Of a DNA stretch of 58,547 nucleotides, positions 1 to 7,354 are shown one piece after another. The translations under genes and the position numbers were made by a program. Under the pieces are notes generated by a model. That model did no database searches. It had not been told where the DNA came from and was given only the letters and a program-made list of their open reading frames with translations. Each line of letters opens with the position of its first letter. Positions within the stretch are counted from its first letter, which is position 1. The stretch comes from Tumebacillus permanentifrigoris (lineage in GTDB: Bacteria > Bacillota > Bacilli > Tumebacillales > Tumebacillaceae): the NCBI RefSeq assembly GCF_003148565.1, contig NZ_QGGL01000024.1, positions 1 through 58,547 of the forward strand. The letters run 5' to 3'.

Positions 1-5
1 GGCCC

Positions 6-171
6 GTAGGAACCGCCGCGTCCTGTTAAGCGCGGCGGGTAAACACCTATGCCTGTGAAGTGGCTATGCATCGTTTGTGTTCTTGCAGGTCGCTCACGGG
101 CGCAGGCTCAACTACTCCCGCGAGCTTCATCTAGGTCCAAGTCATGGTATCCATCCTTTCGTCTGGGTTTG
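6..171 (-). ncRNA. Conserved structured spacer RNA between tRNA genes, copy A
   Basis: About 166 nt between the 5' end of a tRNA with anticodon CAT (only its last bases, 1-5, are in the window) and tRNA-Arg. There is no convincing ORF. It contains an 8-bp hairpin (13-20 with 31-38), a 9-bp hairpin (92-100 with 117-125) and a 4-bp hairpin around 145-155. A near-identical copy lies in prophage B at 52953-53118. One stem difference is G-C in copy B and G-U in copy A when read on the minus strand, which supports a minus-strand RNA. No known RNA family is recognised. Confidence 0.45.
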
Positions 172-248
172 TGGCGTCGCCGACAGGCTTCGAACCTGCG
201 ACCTTCCGCTTAGGAGGCGGGCGCTCTATCCTTCTGAGCTACGGCGAC
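172..248 (-). tRNA. tRNA-Arg (CCT)
   Basis: Cloverleaf on the minus strand with a 7-bp acceptor stem (GTCGCCG/CGGCGAC), D stem GCTC/GAGC, anticodon loop CTCCTAA (anticodon CCT, reads AGG), T loop TTCGAAG and an encoded CCA end (172-174). The anticodon stem has one C-A mismatch. Prophage B has an almost identical gene at 53119-53195. AGG is usually a rare codon, so it probably supports phage translation. Confidence 0.93.
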
Positions 249-280
249 AAGGATTGGTAGCCTGCAGGGGTCGTGCCCGC

Positions 281-321
281 AAAAGACCACCCGCTGACAC
301 TGGGTGCCAAACAGGTGGTTC
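281..321 (-). terminator. Terminator between the ArpU-type gene and the tRNAs (A)
   Basis: The inverted repeat AACCACCTG/CGGGTGGT, read on the minus strand, is followed by CTTTT. It lies downstream of the ArpU-type gene and upstream of tRNA-Arg. Prophage B has related hairpins at 53285-53330 and 52831-52871. Confidence 0.6.
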
Positions 322-405
322 ACGTTAACATAATATCACGGTGTTTTCAGAAATTGGCGAAATTCCTGCGCAACTTTAGCGCAACTTCCGCGCACTTCCT
401 TCTAT

Positions 406-1098
406 TTAATATGCGATCCCCAACAAACGCCCCATTTCGGTGATCGCCTTCCGGTGGAGAATGTCCTGCTGGCGGCGGGATACTTCGAGTTCTGCAGCCA
501 CTTCCTCGGTCGTCTTCCCAACGAAATATCGAAGCTGCAACAGAAGTACCAACCTCGGAGCATACGTCTTCAGCCTTTCTAACGCATCCTCGATCCCTGT
601 TTTCAACGACCGCAGACGTGCGGCCTCCTCAGTCGCCATTAACATCGCTCGCTCTTTGGTTACGACTGTGCGACCGGTCAACGGGTCGAGGACCCCATCC
701 TTACCGCGAGGCTCCAATCCGATGAAGATTTCGACAATCTCGTTCAGGGCATCTTGGTCTTCTTTGTCGTCCGCCTTTTGAGCGGCGAAGTAATTTTCGG
801 CTTGAGATTTCGTCACGCCACTAGGACGGCGAGGCGAGCGTTTGATTTGTGTGCCGGTCTTCGTCACTCGGCTGGAGTGTTGCAGCCTGCCGTTACGTTC
901 GGCCATCCCGATCGTGTAGACCCGCCCCACGGTAGCGAGGTGTTCGATGTGCGACCCGAACAGATGCGCCGGTGCTCTCACGATCTCTCCTGTTGCCATA
1001 CTCTCTTGCGCGGCGATGTACGCGTTTAACTTCGGGTACTCCGTGAGCACCGCGACTACCTGACGTTTTATCTCCTCGTATTGCGAATCGACCGACAT
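406..1098 (-). CDS. ArpU-type late transcription regulator (prophage A)
   Basis: 230 aa. It resembles the ArpU/phage autolysin-regulator family, sigma-like proteins that sit at the boundary of phage early and late genes and are thought to switch on late transcription. The N-terminus (EEIKRQVVAVLTEYPKLNAYI) matches the ArpU-type protein of prophage B at 53451. The C-terminal ~60 residues look like a sigma-70 region 4 helix-turn-helix (RYFVGKTTEEVAAELEVSRR). The start was chosen at the ATG preceded by GGAGGTGCGTGGCAC. It is the last gene of the minus-strand early operon and is followed by a terminator and tRNAs, as in prophage B. Confidence 0.8.
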   Translation of the reverse strand: MSVDSQYEEIKRQVVAVLTEYPKLNAYIAAQESMATGEIVRAPAHLFGSHIEHLATVGRVYTIGMAERNGRLQHSSRVTKTGTQIKRSPRRPSGVTKSQAENYFAAQKADDKEDQDALNEIVEIFIGLEPRGKDGVLDPLTGRTVVTKERAMLMATEEAARLRSLKTGIEDALERLKTYAPRLVLLLQLRYFVGKTTEEVAAELEVSRRQQDILHRKAITEMGRLLGIAY

Positions 1099-1112
1099 GT
1101 GCCACGCACCTC

Positions 1113-1565
1113 CTAAGCCTCTTTCCCGCCCGCTCGCCATTCGAGCAAGCGGTTCGTCATTTCTGCCTTCGTGCCCGAATAGGCAATTCGCGCCTCCCTG
1201 CAAAACTCACTCAGCTTGTCCATGCCGTAGGCGAGCAGCGTGACGCGTGACTCTCCTTCTAGCTTGCGCCGGAGTTTCGTTGCTGGGTCCTTGTCCGGGT
1301 CGTCGAACTCGATGATATGGAAGGTCAACCGCATTCCCGCGTTGACCTCAATCCACCGCAGGTCCTTGCCGATCCACTCAACCCGCCCCATCGCCGTTGC
1401 ATACGCATCGATCAGCGGCTGTGAGTCACGCGACAGCACAACTTCGTCTGACACTTGGATACCGACCCGGCCGTATAGGTCAGGCGGTTTCGGTGTGGTG
1501 ACGACGGGGCGCGCGGTGATCGGGCAAATCTTGACCTCGTTTCGCTCAACTCCCATCCTTGCCAC
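1113..1565 (-). CDS. Unknown phage protein with C-terminal SAP-like motif
   Basis: About 150 aa from a GTG start placed 8 nt after GGGGAGG; GTG or TTG codons just upstream are alternatives. The C-terminal ~35 residues (MDKLSEFCREARIAYSGTK followed by a leucine-rich helix) resemble a SAP motif, a small helix-extended-helix DNA-binding fold. The rest is not recognised. It overlaps the preceding 43-aa membrane gene by 20 nt and is 14 nt upstream of the ArpU-type gene, so it is probably cotranscribed. Confidence 0.75.
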   Translation of the reverse strand: MARMGVERNEVKICPITARPVVTTPKPPDLYGRVGIQVSDEVVLSRDSQPLIDAYATAMGRVEWIGKDLRWIEVNAGMRLTFHIIEFDDPDKDPATKLRRKLEGESRVTLLAYGMDKLSEFCREARIAYSGTKAEMTNRLLEWRAGGKEA

Positions 1566-1677
1566 GCTCAACACCTCCCCTCGATTTAGATCGGGTCGCC
1601 GCTTTCATGCATATGATGATCGATATCCACCCGACGAGAAGCCCGGCACCAAAACAATCTGCTGGGTTCAGGTTCAC
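1546..1677 (-). CDS. Small membrane protein, 43 aa
   Basis: A short gene with a strong ribosome binding site (AAGGAGGGGG) and a GTG start that overlaps the stop of the upstream gene (GTGA), a sign of translational coupling. Residues 9-25 (FGAGLLVGWISIIICMK) form one hydrophobic membrane-spanning helix, followed by a basic, hydrophilic tail. Function unknown. Confidence 0.6.
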   Translation of the reverse strand: MNLNPADCFGAGLLVGWISIIICMKAATRSKSRGGVERGKDGS

Positions 1678-2288
1678 GCCACCCCCTCCTTCTGTCCAGA
1701 CACTTCGGCCATCCACTTCCGGATTGCCGCGATCGCCTCGCTGTCATGGTCGGTGCTGAGGTGGCGATACAGGAGGGTCGGGTAGTCGCCGACAATGCCG
1801 ATTCGCCAAGCGCCACGGTAGCAGCCTGCCGTGATGCAAGTGTGCTCTTTATCGAATCGAATCGTACCTGCGATAAGCGGCGCGTCGGGAATGGAAATCC
1901 ACCGTGTCGCATACCCCGCGCCTTCTAAGAGATCGATCAGCGCGCGCCACTCACGGGAGAAGGTCTTGCGGATCTCCTCCGGCAACTTCCGATGGTGCCG
2001 TTCCGCCTCCGCAAGCAGGTCGTTGATGGCCGTTACCGTCTTGACCGATGCGCCGGACTCGTACTCGCCGAACAGTAGGGCGGATACCTCGCGACGGATT
2101 GCGACCGGTTGGCGAAGTTCGCAGACGGTGGTGCCGGGCCAGCTCTCGACGACAAGTTCGGTTTTCTCGGCGGTGATGATGAGACGGGATTGCGGGTGCG
2201 AGACCGCGTACCCGCGCTGCTGCCAATCAGCAACAGCGCAGAGCACGTCAGGCCCGAAGTTTTTGAAGATTTTCTCTTTAGTGGACAT
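1674..2288 (-). CDS. Unknown phage protein, 204 aa
   Basis: Starts at an ATG preceded by GAGGAGGGACAAC. No recognised domain and no signal peptide. The N-terminal half is mixed alpha/beta. The middle (residues 90-125) is helical and charged. The C-terminal third contains ITAGCYRGAWRIGIVGDYPT. It sits in the early operon between a DUF3850-like gene and a small membrane protein gene. The spacer upstream of its start carries a short hairpin-RBS linker that is also present in prophage B. Confidence 0.75.
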   Translation of the reverse strand: MSTKEKIFKNFGPDVLCAVADWQQRGYAVSHPQSRLIITAEKTELVVESWPGTTVCELRQPVAIRREVSALLFGEYESGASVKTVTAINDLLAEAERHHRKLPEEIRKTFSREWRALIDLLEGAGYATRWISIPDAPLIAGTIRFDKEHTCITAGCYRGAWRIGIVGDYPTLLYRHLSTDHDSEAIAAIRKWMAEVSGQKEGVA

Positions 2289-2305
2289 GTTGTCCCTCCT
2301 CTGGG

Positions 2306-2557
2306 CTATGCCCCAATTTCTCGTATCGACAGCGCGCAATACCCGTGCATCACACCCCACCCCTCACCGCACAGGATGTGTGTTACGTGCCGTTCCAGCT
2401 CTTGGCCGCTGAAGGAATTTGTCGTCGGGTCGTACTCTCGAAGGACCAGCGTGTCGCCCACTTGATAGTCCCGGTCATCCTTCCGCAACTCCACCGTCTT
2501 CCGTCCGCTGGCAACCGCATCGAAGTACGGTTGCACGAGCTTGAGTACGTGGATCAT
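2306..2557 (-). CDS. DUF3850/ASCH-like (PUA-fold) protein
   Basis: 83 aa. The sequence MIHVLKLVQPYFDAVASGRK, then TVELRKDDRDYQVGDTLVLREYD, is typical of DUF3850 proteins, small ASCH/PUA-like beta barrels common in phages and thought to bind RNA or modified nucleotides. The full domain is present. A GGGGAGGTGGCGAA ribosome binding site supports the start. The first codons overlap the end of the preceding lipoprotein gene by 4 nt. The biological role in the phage is unknown. Confidence 0.85.
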   Translation of the reverse strand: MIHVLKLVQPYFDAVASGRKTVELRKDDRDYQVGDTLVLREYDPTTNSFSGQELERHVTHILCGEGWGVMHGYCALSIREIGA

Positions 2558-2817
2558 TTCGCCACCTCCCCGCACCCCAACGGCTTGCTGTCGGTGCCGT
2601 AGAGCGGCGACAGGCTACTGCTGTTGGTCATCGTAGACTGGGCGTACTTGCAGCCGCTCCAAGAGTCTGTGACGACTCTCAGGGAGGCGGCGCTCCCATC
2701 GTCATACACGAAACGCGAGACCGTCTTCTGCTCCGCGCTGGCCTGCGCACCACACCCGACTGCCACCATCATCGCCACCAGTGCGATCACGGCGGCGAGG
2801 TTCAGTTTGTTCTTCAT
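2554..2817 (-). CDS. Small lipoprotein, DUF6440-like
   Basis: 87 aa with a type II signal peptide: basic MKNKLN, a hydrophobic core (LAAVIALVAMMVAV) and lipobox AVGC with the lipidated Cys at about residue 23. The mature ~65-aa domain, with SGCKYAQ and SSLSPLYGTDSKPLGC, resembles DUF6440, a small beta domain seen in Gram-positive phages. It would be anchored on the outer face of the cell membrane. Being lipidated in an early operon, it could modify the infected cell surface, for example superinfection exclusion; that is inference. Confidence 0.75.
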   Translation of the reverse strand: MKNKLNLAAVIALVAMMVAVGCGAQASAEQKTVSRFVYDDGSAASLRVVTDSWSGCKYAQSTMTNSSSLSPLYGTDSKPLGCGEVAK

Positions 2818-2827
2818 GGTTTCCCTC

Positions 2828-3094
2828 CTATTCGAATTTGTAGGTGGTGCCTTCGACGTAATCTTCCATGCTGATTTCATCGACCCAATTTCCTTCGTCG
2901 TGACAATATCGCAGAACGGTTACGCTACCATCTTCATGGAGCAACGGGGCGCTGTAGGTGTCGTAGCAAGGCCCTCCGTCCCAGTAGGTCATGTAACTCC
3001 GACCATAATCCGGGTGTTCAATCTCGCCCCACTCGATGCCGTTCACCCATTTCAATTCGATGGGATAGGTGGCTTGGTTTGCTGTTTGAGTCAT
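2828..3094 (-). CDS. Unknown phage protein, 88 aa
   Basis: Starts at the ATG after AGAGGAGGGAAACC; a longer reading frame exists but lacks an RBS. Rich in aromatic and acidic residues (YGRSYMTYWDGGPCYDTY), predicted mostly beta. No family recognised. It lies between a nuclease-like gene and the lipoprotein gene, with 10-28 nt spacers, in the early operon. Confidence 0.7.
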   Translation of the reverse strand: MTQTANQATYPIELKWVNGIEWGEIEHPDYGRSYMTYWDGGPCYDTYSAPLLHEDGSVTVLRYCHDEGNWVDEISMEDYVEGTTYKFE

Positions 3095-3122
3095 GGTTTC
3101 CCTCCTCTGCCCGCTTGGGGGC

Positions 3123-3707
3123 TTATGCTTGCAACTGGCGACGCAGATCGAAGATCTCGCGATGCAATTCATCGATTTTTTCTTGCAGCTTGAGTTGATA
3201 TTCGTTGAGATCCCGCTTCTCAGCTCGGAGTTTCTGCACTTCAGCCTCGTTCCCCATCCGTGCTACTGAGGCGAGGAATCCCCAGTCAGGCGGTGCGGTG
3301 TTCTCACGGATCGGAGCTTCTTTCACGATCCGCGTCCGCAGCTTGTCGTCGACATACATCAGGCCGCATTCCTCGGGTATCTCTTCAGGCTTAACGAGGC
3401 CCTTCGGCACCACGAAGTAGAACTGGTGAGACAATTCCAACGCCCGCTGCCGCTTCTCCGGGTGCTTGATCTCGTGCAGGAAGTCGGCCCGGCTCACCTT
3501 GATCTCGTAGGCGATACGGTGGAATCCCTTGGACGGGAAACAGTTGATCGCCCACACGTCGATTCGTTGTTGAAGATTCTGCTTCAATTTCTTAATGTTG
3601 ATCCCAGTCGAGACGCGGAGTTCGGACAAGACCGCCCACTCCGCTGACATAGTGCTTTGGGGCTTGTGGCGGTTTCGAAGCGCTTCGACGATCTGCTCGG
3701 CTTTCAT
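3123..3707 (-). CDS. MmcB-like PD-(D/E)XK nuclease-fold protein
   Basis: 194 aa. Residues 45-125 carry the MmcB/restriction-endonuclease-like signature: a D (RIDVWAI) followed by YEIKVSRADFLHEIKHPEKR, then SHQFYFVVPKGLV and IPEECGLMYV. This matches the family of small DNA-repair or recombination nucleases with D...ExK active sites. The C-terminal 45 residues form a coiled coil. The ATG follows TAGGAGGATACCC. In this setting it probably acts in phage DNA metabolism or host DNA breakdown; the specificity is unknown. Confidence 0.75.
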   Translation of the reverse strand: MKAEQIVEALRNRHKPQSTMSAEWAVLSELRVSTGINIKKLKQNLQQRIDVWAINCFPSKGFHRIAYEIKVSRADFLHEIKHPEKRQRALELSHQFYFVVPKGLVKPEEIPEECGLMYVDDKLRTRIVKEAPIRENTAPPDWGFLASVARMGNEAEVQKLRAEKRDLNEYQLKLQEKIDELHREIFDLRRQLQA

Positions 3708-3740
3708 GGGTATCCTCCTAACCGATCGGTGGCGGGTGAT

Positions 3741-4217
3741 CTAGTTAAGTTTTTTCAGCACCAGCGACCAGACGTACCCGCCGACTACCTTGGACATGAA
3801 CTGCCCCAGCACTACGCCCGGCATCAGAGCTCCAAAGGCGATGGTCGGGAACAGGATCGAGTCCACCGCCGCGCTGACGATGTTGGAGCCATTCACGCGG
3901 GTCTGTGTGTCCTTCTTGCGGAGCAGGTGATACATCGCTGTGTCCACCGCACCAGAGGCAGCAATGGCAGTGAGCGATGCAAGGGCAACAGGTCCAGCGT
4001 CTCGGTTCAGGATGAAGCTCAGAGCGGAGCCGATGGCAATCAGAGCGGCCATCTTCCACCAGAGTCCTTTGCCTCTCCACTTCTCGTGCAGCTTGTCCCG
4101 TGTGGTGATGTCCAGCCCGATGAACAGGAAGGCGTTCACGATGGTCGAGGTAGCACCGAAGTACGTAACGCTCAGGTTGGCGGCGACGATGGCCGCGAGG
4201 TAGATGGCGATCAACAT
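3741..4217 (-). CDS. VUT/YhhQ-type queuosine-precursor transporter-like membrane protein
   Basis: 158 aa with about five hydrophobic helices. The start (IYLAAIVAANLSVTYFG, then VNAFLFIGLDITTRDKLHEKW) matches the VUT (vitamin uptake) family that includes YhhQ, an importer of preQ0/preQ1, the 7-deazaguanine precursors of queuosine. It is shorter than cellular members (~200-220 aa). A GGAGG lies 9-10 nt before the ATG. No queuosine-synthesis gene is visible next to it, so it may raise precursor supply for tRNA or for DNA modification by genes outside the window. Confidence 0.75.
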   Translation of the reverse strand: MLIAIYLAAIVAANLSVTYFGATSTIVNAFLFIGLDITTRDKLHEKWRGKGLWWKMAALIAIGSALSFILNRDAGPVALASLTAIAASGAVDTAMYHLLRKKDTQTRVNGSNIVSAAVDSILFPTIAFGALMPGVVLGQFMSKVVGGYVWSLVLKKLN

Positions 4218-4247
4218 GTGTGCATCCCTCCTAAAATAGTCGCCAGC

Positions 4248-4742
4248 CTAGTTGATCGTGGGCAAACGTCTGTATTCCCGCCTTACATCCTCATGGATGA
4301 AGTGGTACCGCGATTCAATCACATCACTGTAGTAGGCACCGTAGAACGCCACGTTAGACTCTCGGTCAACGTCTCTCCGGTGATACAAGTTCACGGAACA
4401 GGTTTGAAAGATACCATCCTCGAATCGAAGTAGCACTTGATACCAATCGTGATCTCGCATTCTCATGTATAAGTAATAGCCAACTACTTTGAAGCGTCTT
4501 CCGTGGAATTTCACGATGCCGCATTGTCGCGAATGTTTGCGGTATGTGCCGTCCCTCTTTATCTCCTTCTTTGGTTCGCAGGACCAATCGACGCGACGAG
4601 CGAGTTCGTTTGCGATACGAACGTCCCAGGTTGTAGGCTGAACGTTTGCCTGCAACTCACTCTCTCTTTTTCTCAGGGCATTTATCAGTCGGCCTAAAGC
4701 ATGTTCTTTTCCTGAATCATCTTTGAAAAAGAAGAACCACAT
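4248..4742 (-). CDS. Unknown phage protein, 164 aa
   Basis: No recognised domain. The N-terminus (MWFFFFKDDSGKEH) is unusual. The central part is basic (CEPKKEIKRDGTYRKHSRQC). The C-terminal half is aromatic and basic (KVVGYYLYMRMRDHDWYQVL). Two cysteines bracket the basic stretch. The start is 3 nt after the stop of the DUF3102-like gene and has no clear RBS, which suggests translation by coupling. Confidence 0.65.
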   Translation of the reverse strand: MWFFFFKDDSGKEHALGRLINALRKRESELQANVQPTTWDVRIANELARRVDWSCEPKKEIKRDGTYRKHSRQCGIVKFHGRRFKVVGYYLYMRMRDHDWYQVLLRFEDGIFQTCSVNLYHRRDVDRESNVAFYGAYYSDVIESRYHFIHEDVRREYRRLPTIN

Positions 4743-4744
4743 CG

Positions 4745-5755
4745 CTATTTAAGCGCCTCATTCATCTTGCCGATCATCCCGAAAATTTTACGTTTTAAGT
4801 TCGCGCGCTCGGCTTCGGGGACCGCATTGAGTGCGCTCAGGAGGTCCTTGAATTTATCCGTAACCCCGTTGAAACACACTTTGAACTTAATGATGGTCTC
4901 GTCCTCGCTGTGCTTCGCAACTTTAGCGCGCAGCTCCGCAAGTTCGGTCTCAACAACGGATGGGATTTTTTCCACTTCGACCACCGTGGTCTCGATCGGC
5001 TTTTTCTTCAACTCCTTCTCAAGGCGCTTGATCTCGGCCTTAGAAGCGTCCAACTGCTCGGCAAATTCCGTCAACTTGGTTTCCTTCTCGCCCAATGCCG
5101 TTTCGAGTTGCTGGACTGCTTCCGTATCGCCAGAATCTACGGCCGCTGAAAGCTGTTCTTTCAACTGCTCGACTTCGGTAGCCCGCTCCTGGCTTTGCTC
5201 CTCCAGTTGCTTGCGGGCATCACGTTCTTGCTGATGCTTCCGTTCTAACGCTTCACGTGCTTGGCGTTCTTTTTCAGCTTCCGCCTCCACTTTAGAACGT
5301 GCCTCGCGCTCGCGTTCGGCGGTCTCCTCAGCGGCCTTGACGCGTTCCTCCGCTTCTTTCAGATCTGAGACGGCTTTCTGCAATTCTCGACTAGACATGC
5401 CTTCGACGTCGTGGTCCGCAACGAACTGTTCGCGATCCTCAGCGGGGACACCAAGGAGTGTCATCGCTTTGGTGTAGCTCAAATTCCCAAACGCTTGGGA
5501 TTCTTGGATTTTGGCGCTGTCGCCGTACTCGTTGTAGAGTTTCATGAGGTTGTTTGCGGTCGATTGCGAATAATCCACCGATTTCTCCAACCATTTGCCC
5601 CACTCACCGTGTGCCAGTTGGCTCTTCGCTTCAACGAGGCAGCGTCCGATCTCGACGCTACTTGCCAAGAAAACGGCTTTCGCGACGTTTTTGATACCAT
5701 TGATCTCGGAAGCGATTGCCTCCGGGGTTCTTGTGACGGTCAGTTCAGCACTCAT
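4745..5755 (-). CDS. DUF3102-family protein with long coiled coil
   Basis: 336 aa. Residues 10-95 match DUF3102 (VEIGRCLVEAKSQLAHGEWG, WLEKSVDYSQSTANNLMKLY), a family found in Gram-positive phages and plasmids and often linked to nucleoid or DNA-binding roles. Residues ~125-255 are an almost pure Glu/Lys/Arg/Ala coiled coil. The C-terminal ~70 residues are a compact helical domain. Start ATG with GGAGGTTGCAGT. It overlaps the PcfJ-like gene by 4 nt. Function is not established. Confidence 0.8.
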   Translation of the reverse strand: MSAELTVTRTPEAIASEINGIKNVAKAVFLASSVEIGRCLVEAKSQLAHGEWGKWLEKSVDYSQSTANNLMKLYNEYGDSAKIQESQAFGNLSYTKAMTLLGVPAEDREQFVADHDVEGMSSRELQKAVSDLKEAEERVKAAEETAEREREARSKVEAEAEKERQAREALERKHQQERDARKQLEEQSQERATEVEQLKEQLSAAVDSGDTEAVQQLETALGEKETKLTEFAEQLDASKAEIKRLEKELKKKPIETTVVEVEKIPSVVETELAELRAKVAKHSEDETIIKFKVCFNGVTDKFKDLLSALNAVPEAERANLKRKIFGMIGKMNEALK

Positions 5756-7338
5756 ACTGCAACCTCCATTCTTTGTTCAGCGAGCTTCGCTCCGCTCTTC
5801 CTTTTAGCTAATTTCTCACGGGTGAAAGCTTTGATAAAAGCCTCTACATCGTGAGGCGGCCGACAGTGTTTTAGGCCGTAGCACTGTGTGATGGTTCCAT
5901 TTTTGATTTCCATCGTGAAAAACGGTTCGTCGGGCTTTTCTACTTTTCGAATGACGAAAATGTCAGATTCACCTTTTGCGTATTTGTCAGCATAGCCACC
6001 TACGCAATGGTGAAGCGCCTTCCCTTCTTCGATCAGTTCCTTTTGGTCTTTTGTAGGGCGTATGATGAAGCCAAACGCCTCGAATTGGAACTTTGACAAT
6101 GCCTTTCGGCGGGACTCGATTTTTGCACGAAGCAATTCGTTTTCTTTCACTTCGACTTGTTGGATCGTGTTTTGGTGTGCTTGATAGAGATTTACCGGGA
6201 AAAGCACTCTTTCGTGAGTAAGATCAAAATTCAACTTCACGCAGTCATCGATGTAATCGCCCCAAATTTGTAGCACTTCCCCTTTGGTGCGATAGTGTTT
6301 ATAGACTTCGGGATTTCTTTGCTGTTTTACAAGATACGCCGTCATTTTTCGGAGCGTTGTTCGTTTTAGCACTTTCTTTAAGTCAGAGGATCTGGTGTTT
6401 GAGATTTCGATCGAGAGTTTTTTAAGTTCCTCAGTCGAAAAATTCCAACCCTCTTTTTTGGATTGCTGACAAAGGAACAGCACCCAAGGATCGACTACAA
6501 GTTTCGACTCCCGTAATTGGTTCAAATCTTGTTTTGTTAATCTCAAGACTTCCGGAAGGCTACCACCGCGCCAATTGACAGCGCTGTAAGTAGTTAAACC
6601 GTACAACTTTGCCTCGACGACCTCCCGAAAGCCTAGTTTGCATAAATATTCGATACATGGATATTTTGCAAACAAATCGAAAAATTTTACCATGTCGCCA
6701 ATTCCCCAACCCACCCAACTCTCCCAAGTGGAGAATTGGAACGGCGTACCTTCAACTGCTGCGACGATGGGTTCAACCGGACAAAACCTTTTTACTCCTG
6801 CTATATCAGACCACGCGAACGATTGGGTAAAGGAGTGAATAGTTTCGTTGACGAACCACTTACCCTCGCTAATGTAGTTCGCATGATCAATCATTGTTCC
6901 GCCTTTTCCAGGTTCGAAAAGGTACAAAGCCTTCGTTCTAAACTGCGTACTGACTCCTCGAAAATTCTCACGGTAGTCACGGGTGACGTGTACCCCTCGT
7001 GCGGTAATCGCTTTCGGGTTCACAACCGACCGCTCATACCACACGATGTAAGCCTCATCGATCAGATGCTTGCGGCTACGTCCGCTTGCTTTCAGAACAC
7101 ATTCAGAACCGCACCAACCACATGTTGCAAACTTTCCGTCACGGAGTAAGCCATCCGTTTCATACTCGTGCTTGCAATGGGTGCAGTATCCGAATTGCTT
7201 TTTACCCTTACGCCAAGTGAAAATGTATCGGCTGTAGATCAGGGCGACATTCTCGACATATTCACAAAATGCCTGACTTATCGATTCAGAAAAATGCACC
7301 CGCACATCAGCGATAACTTGGTTTTCAGATTTCCCCAT
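5752..7338 (-). CDS. PcfJ-like protein
   Basis: 528 aa, a usual size for PcfJ-like proteins first named from conjugative plasmid pCF10 and widespread in phages. An N-terminal zinc ribbon is visible (CTHCKHEY ... CGWCGSEC). The C-terminal domain holds the family signature GKALHHCVGGYADKYAKGES, then the FTMEIKNGTITQCYGLKHCR segment. A GGGAGGG RBS precedes the ATG. It follows the HNH/PcfK-like gene by 16 nt. The PcfJ-PcfK pairing is typical, but the molecular role is unknown. Confidence 0.85.
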   Translation of the reverse strand: MGKSENQVIADVRVHFSESISQAFCEYVENVALIYSRYIFTWRKGKKQFGYCTHCKHEYETDGLLRDGKFATCGWCGSECVLKASGRSRKHLIDEAYIVWYERSVVNPKAITARGVHVTRDYRENFRGVSTQFRTKALYLFEPGKGGTMIDHANYISEGKWFVNETIHSFTQSFAWSDIAGVKRFCPVEPIVAAVEGTPFQFSTWESWVGWGIGDMVKFFDLFAKYPCIEYLCKLGFREVVEAKLYGLTTYSAVNWRGGSLPEVLRLTKQDLNQLRESKLVVDPWVLFLCQQSKKEGWNFSTEELKKLSIEISNTRSSDLKKVLKRTTLRKMTAYLVKQQRNPEVYKHYRTKGEVLQIWGDYIDDCVKLNFDLTHERVLFPVNLYQAHQNTIQQVEVKENELLRAKIESRRKALSKFQFEAFGFIIRPTKDQKELIEEGKALHHCVGGYADKYAKGESDIFVIRKVEKPDEPFFTMEIKNGTITQCYGLKHCRPPHDVEAFIKAFTREKLAKRKSGAKLAEQRMEVAV

Positions 7339-7354
7339 GCCCGCAAACCCTCCC

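Noticed and set aside
1-5. tRNA with anticodon CAT in prophage A
   Set aside because: Only five bases of its end are in the window; inferred from identity with prophage B but too short to annotate.
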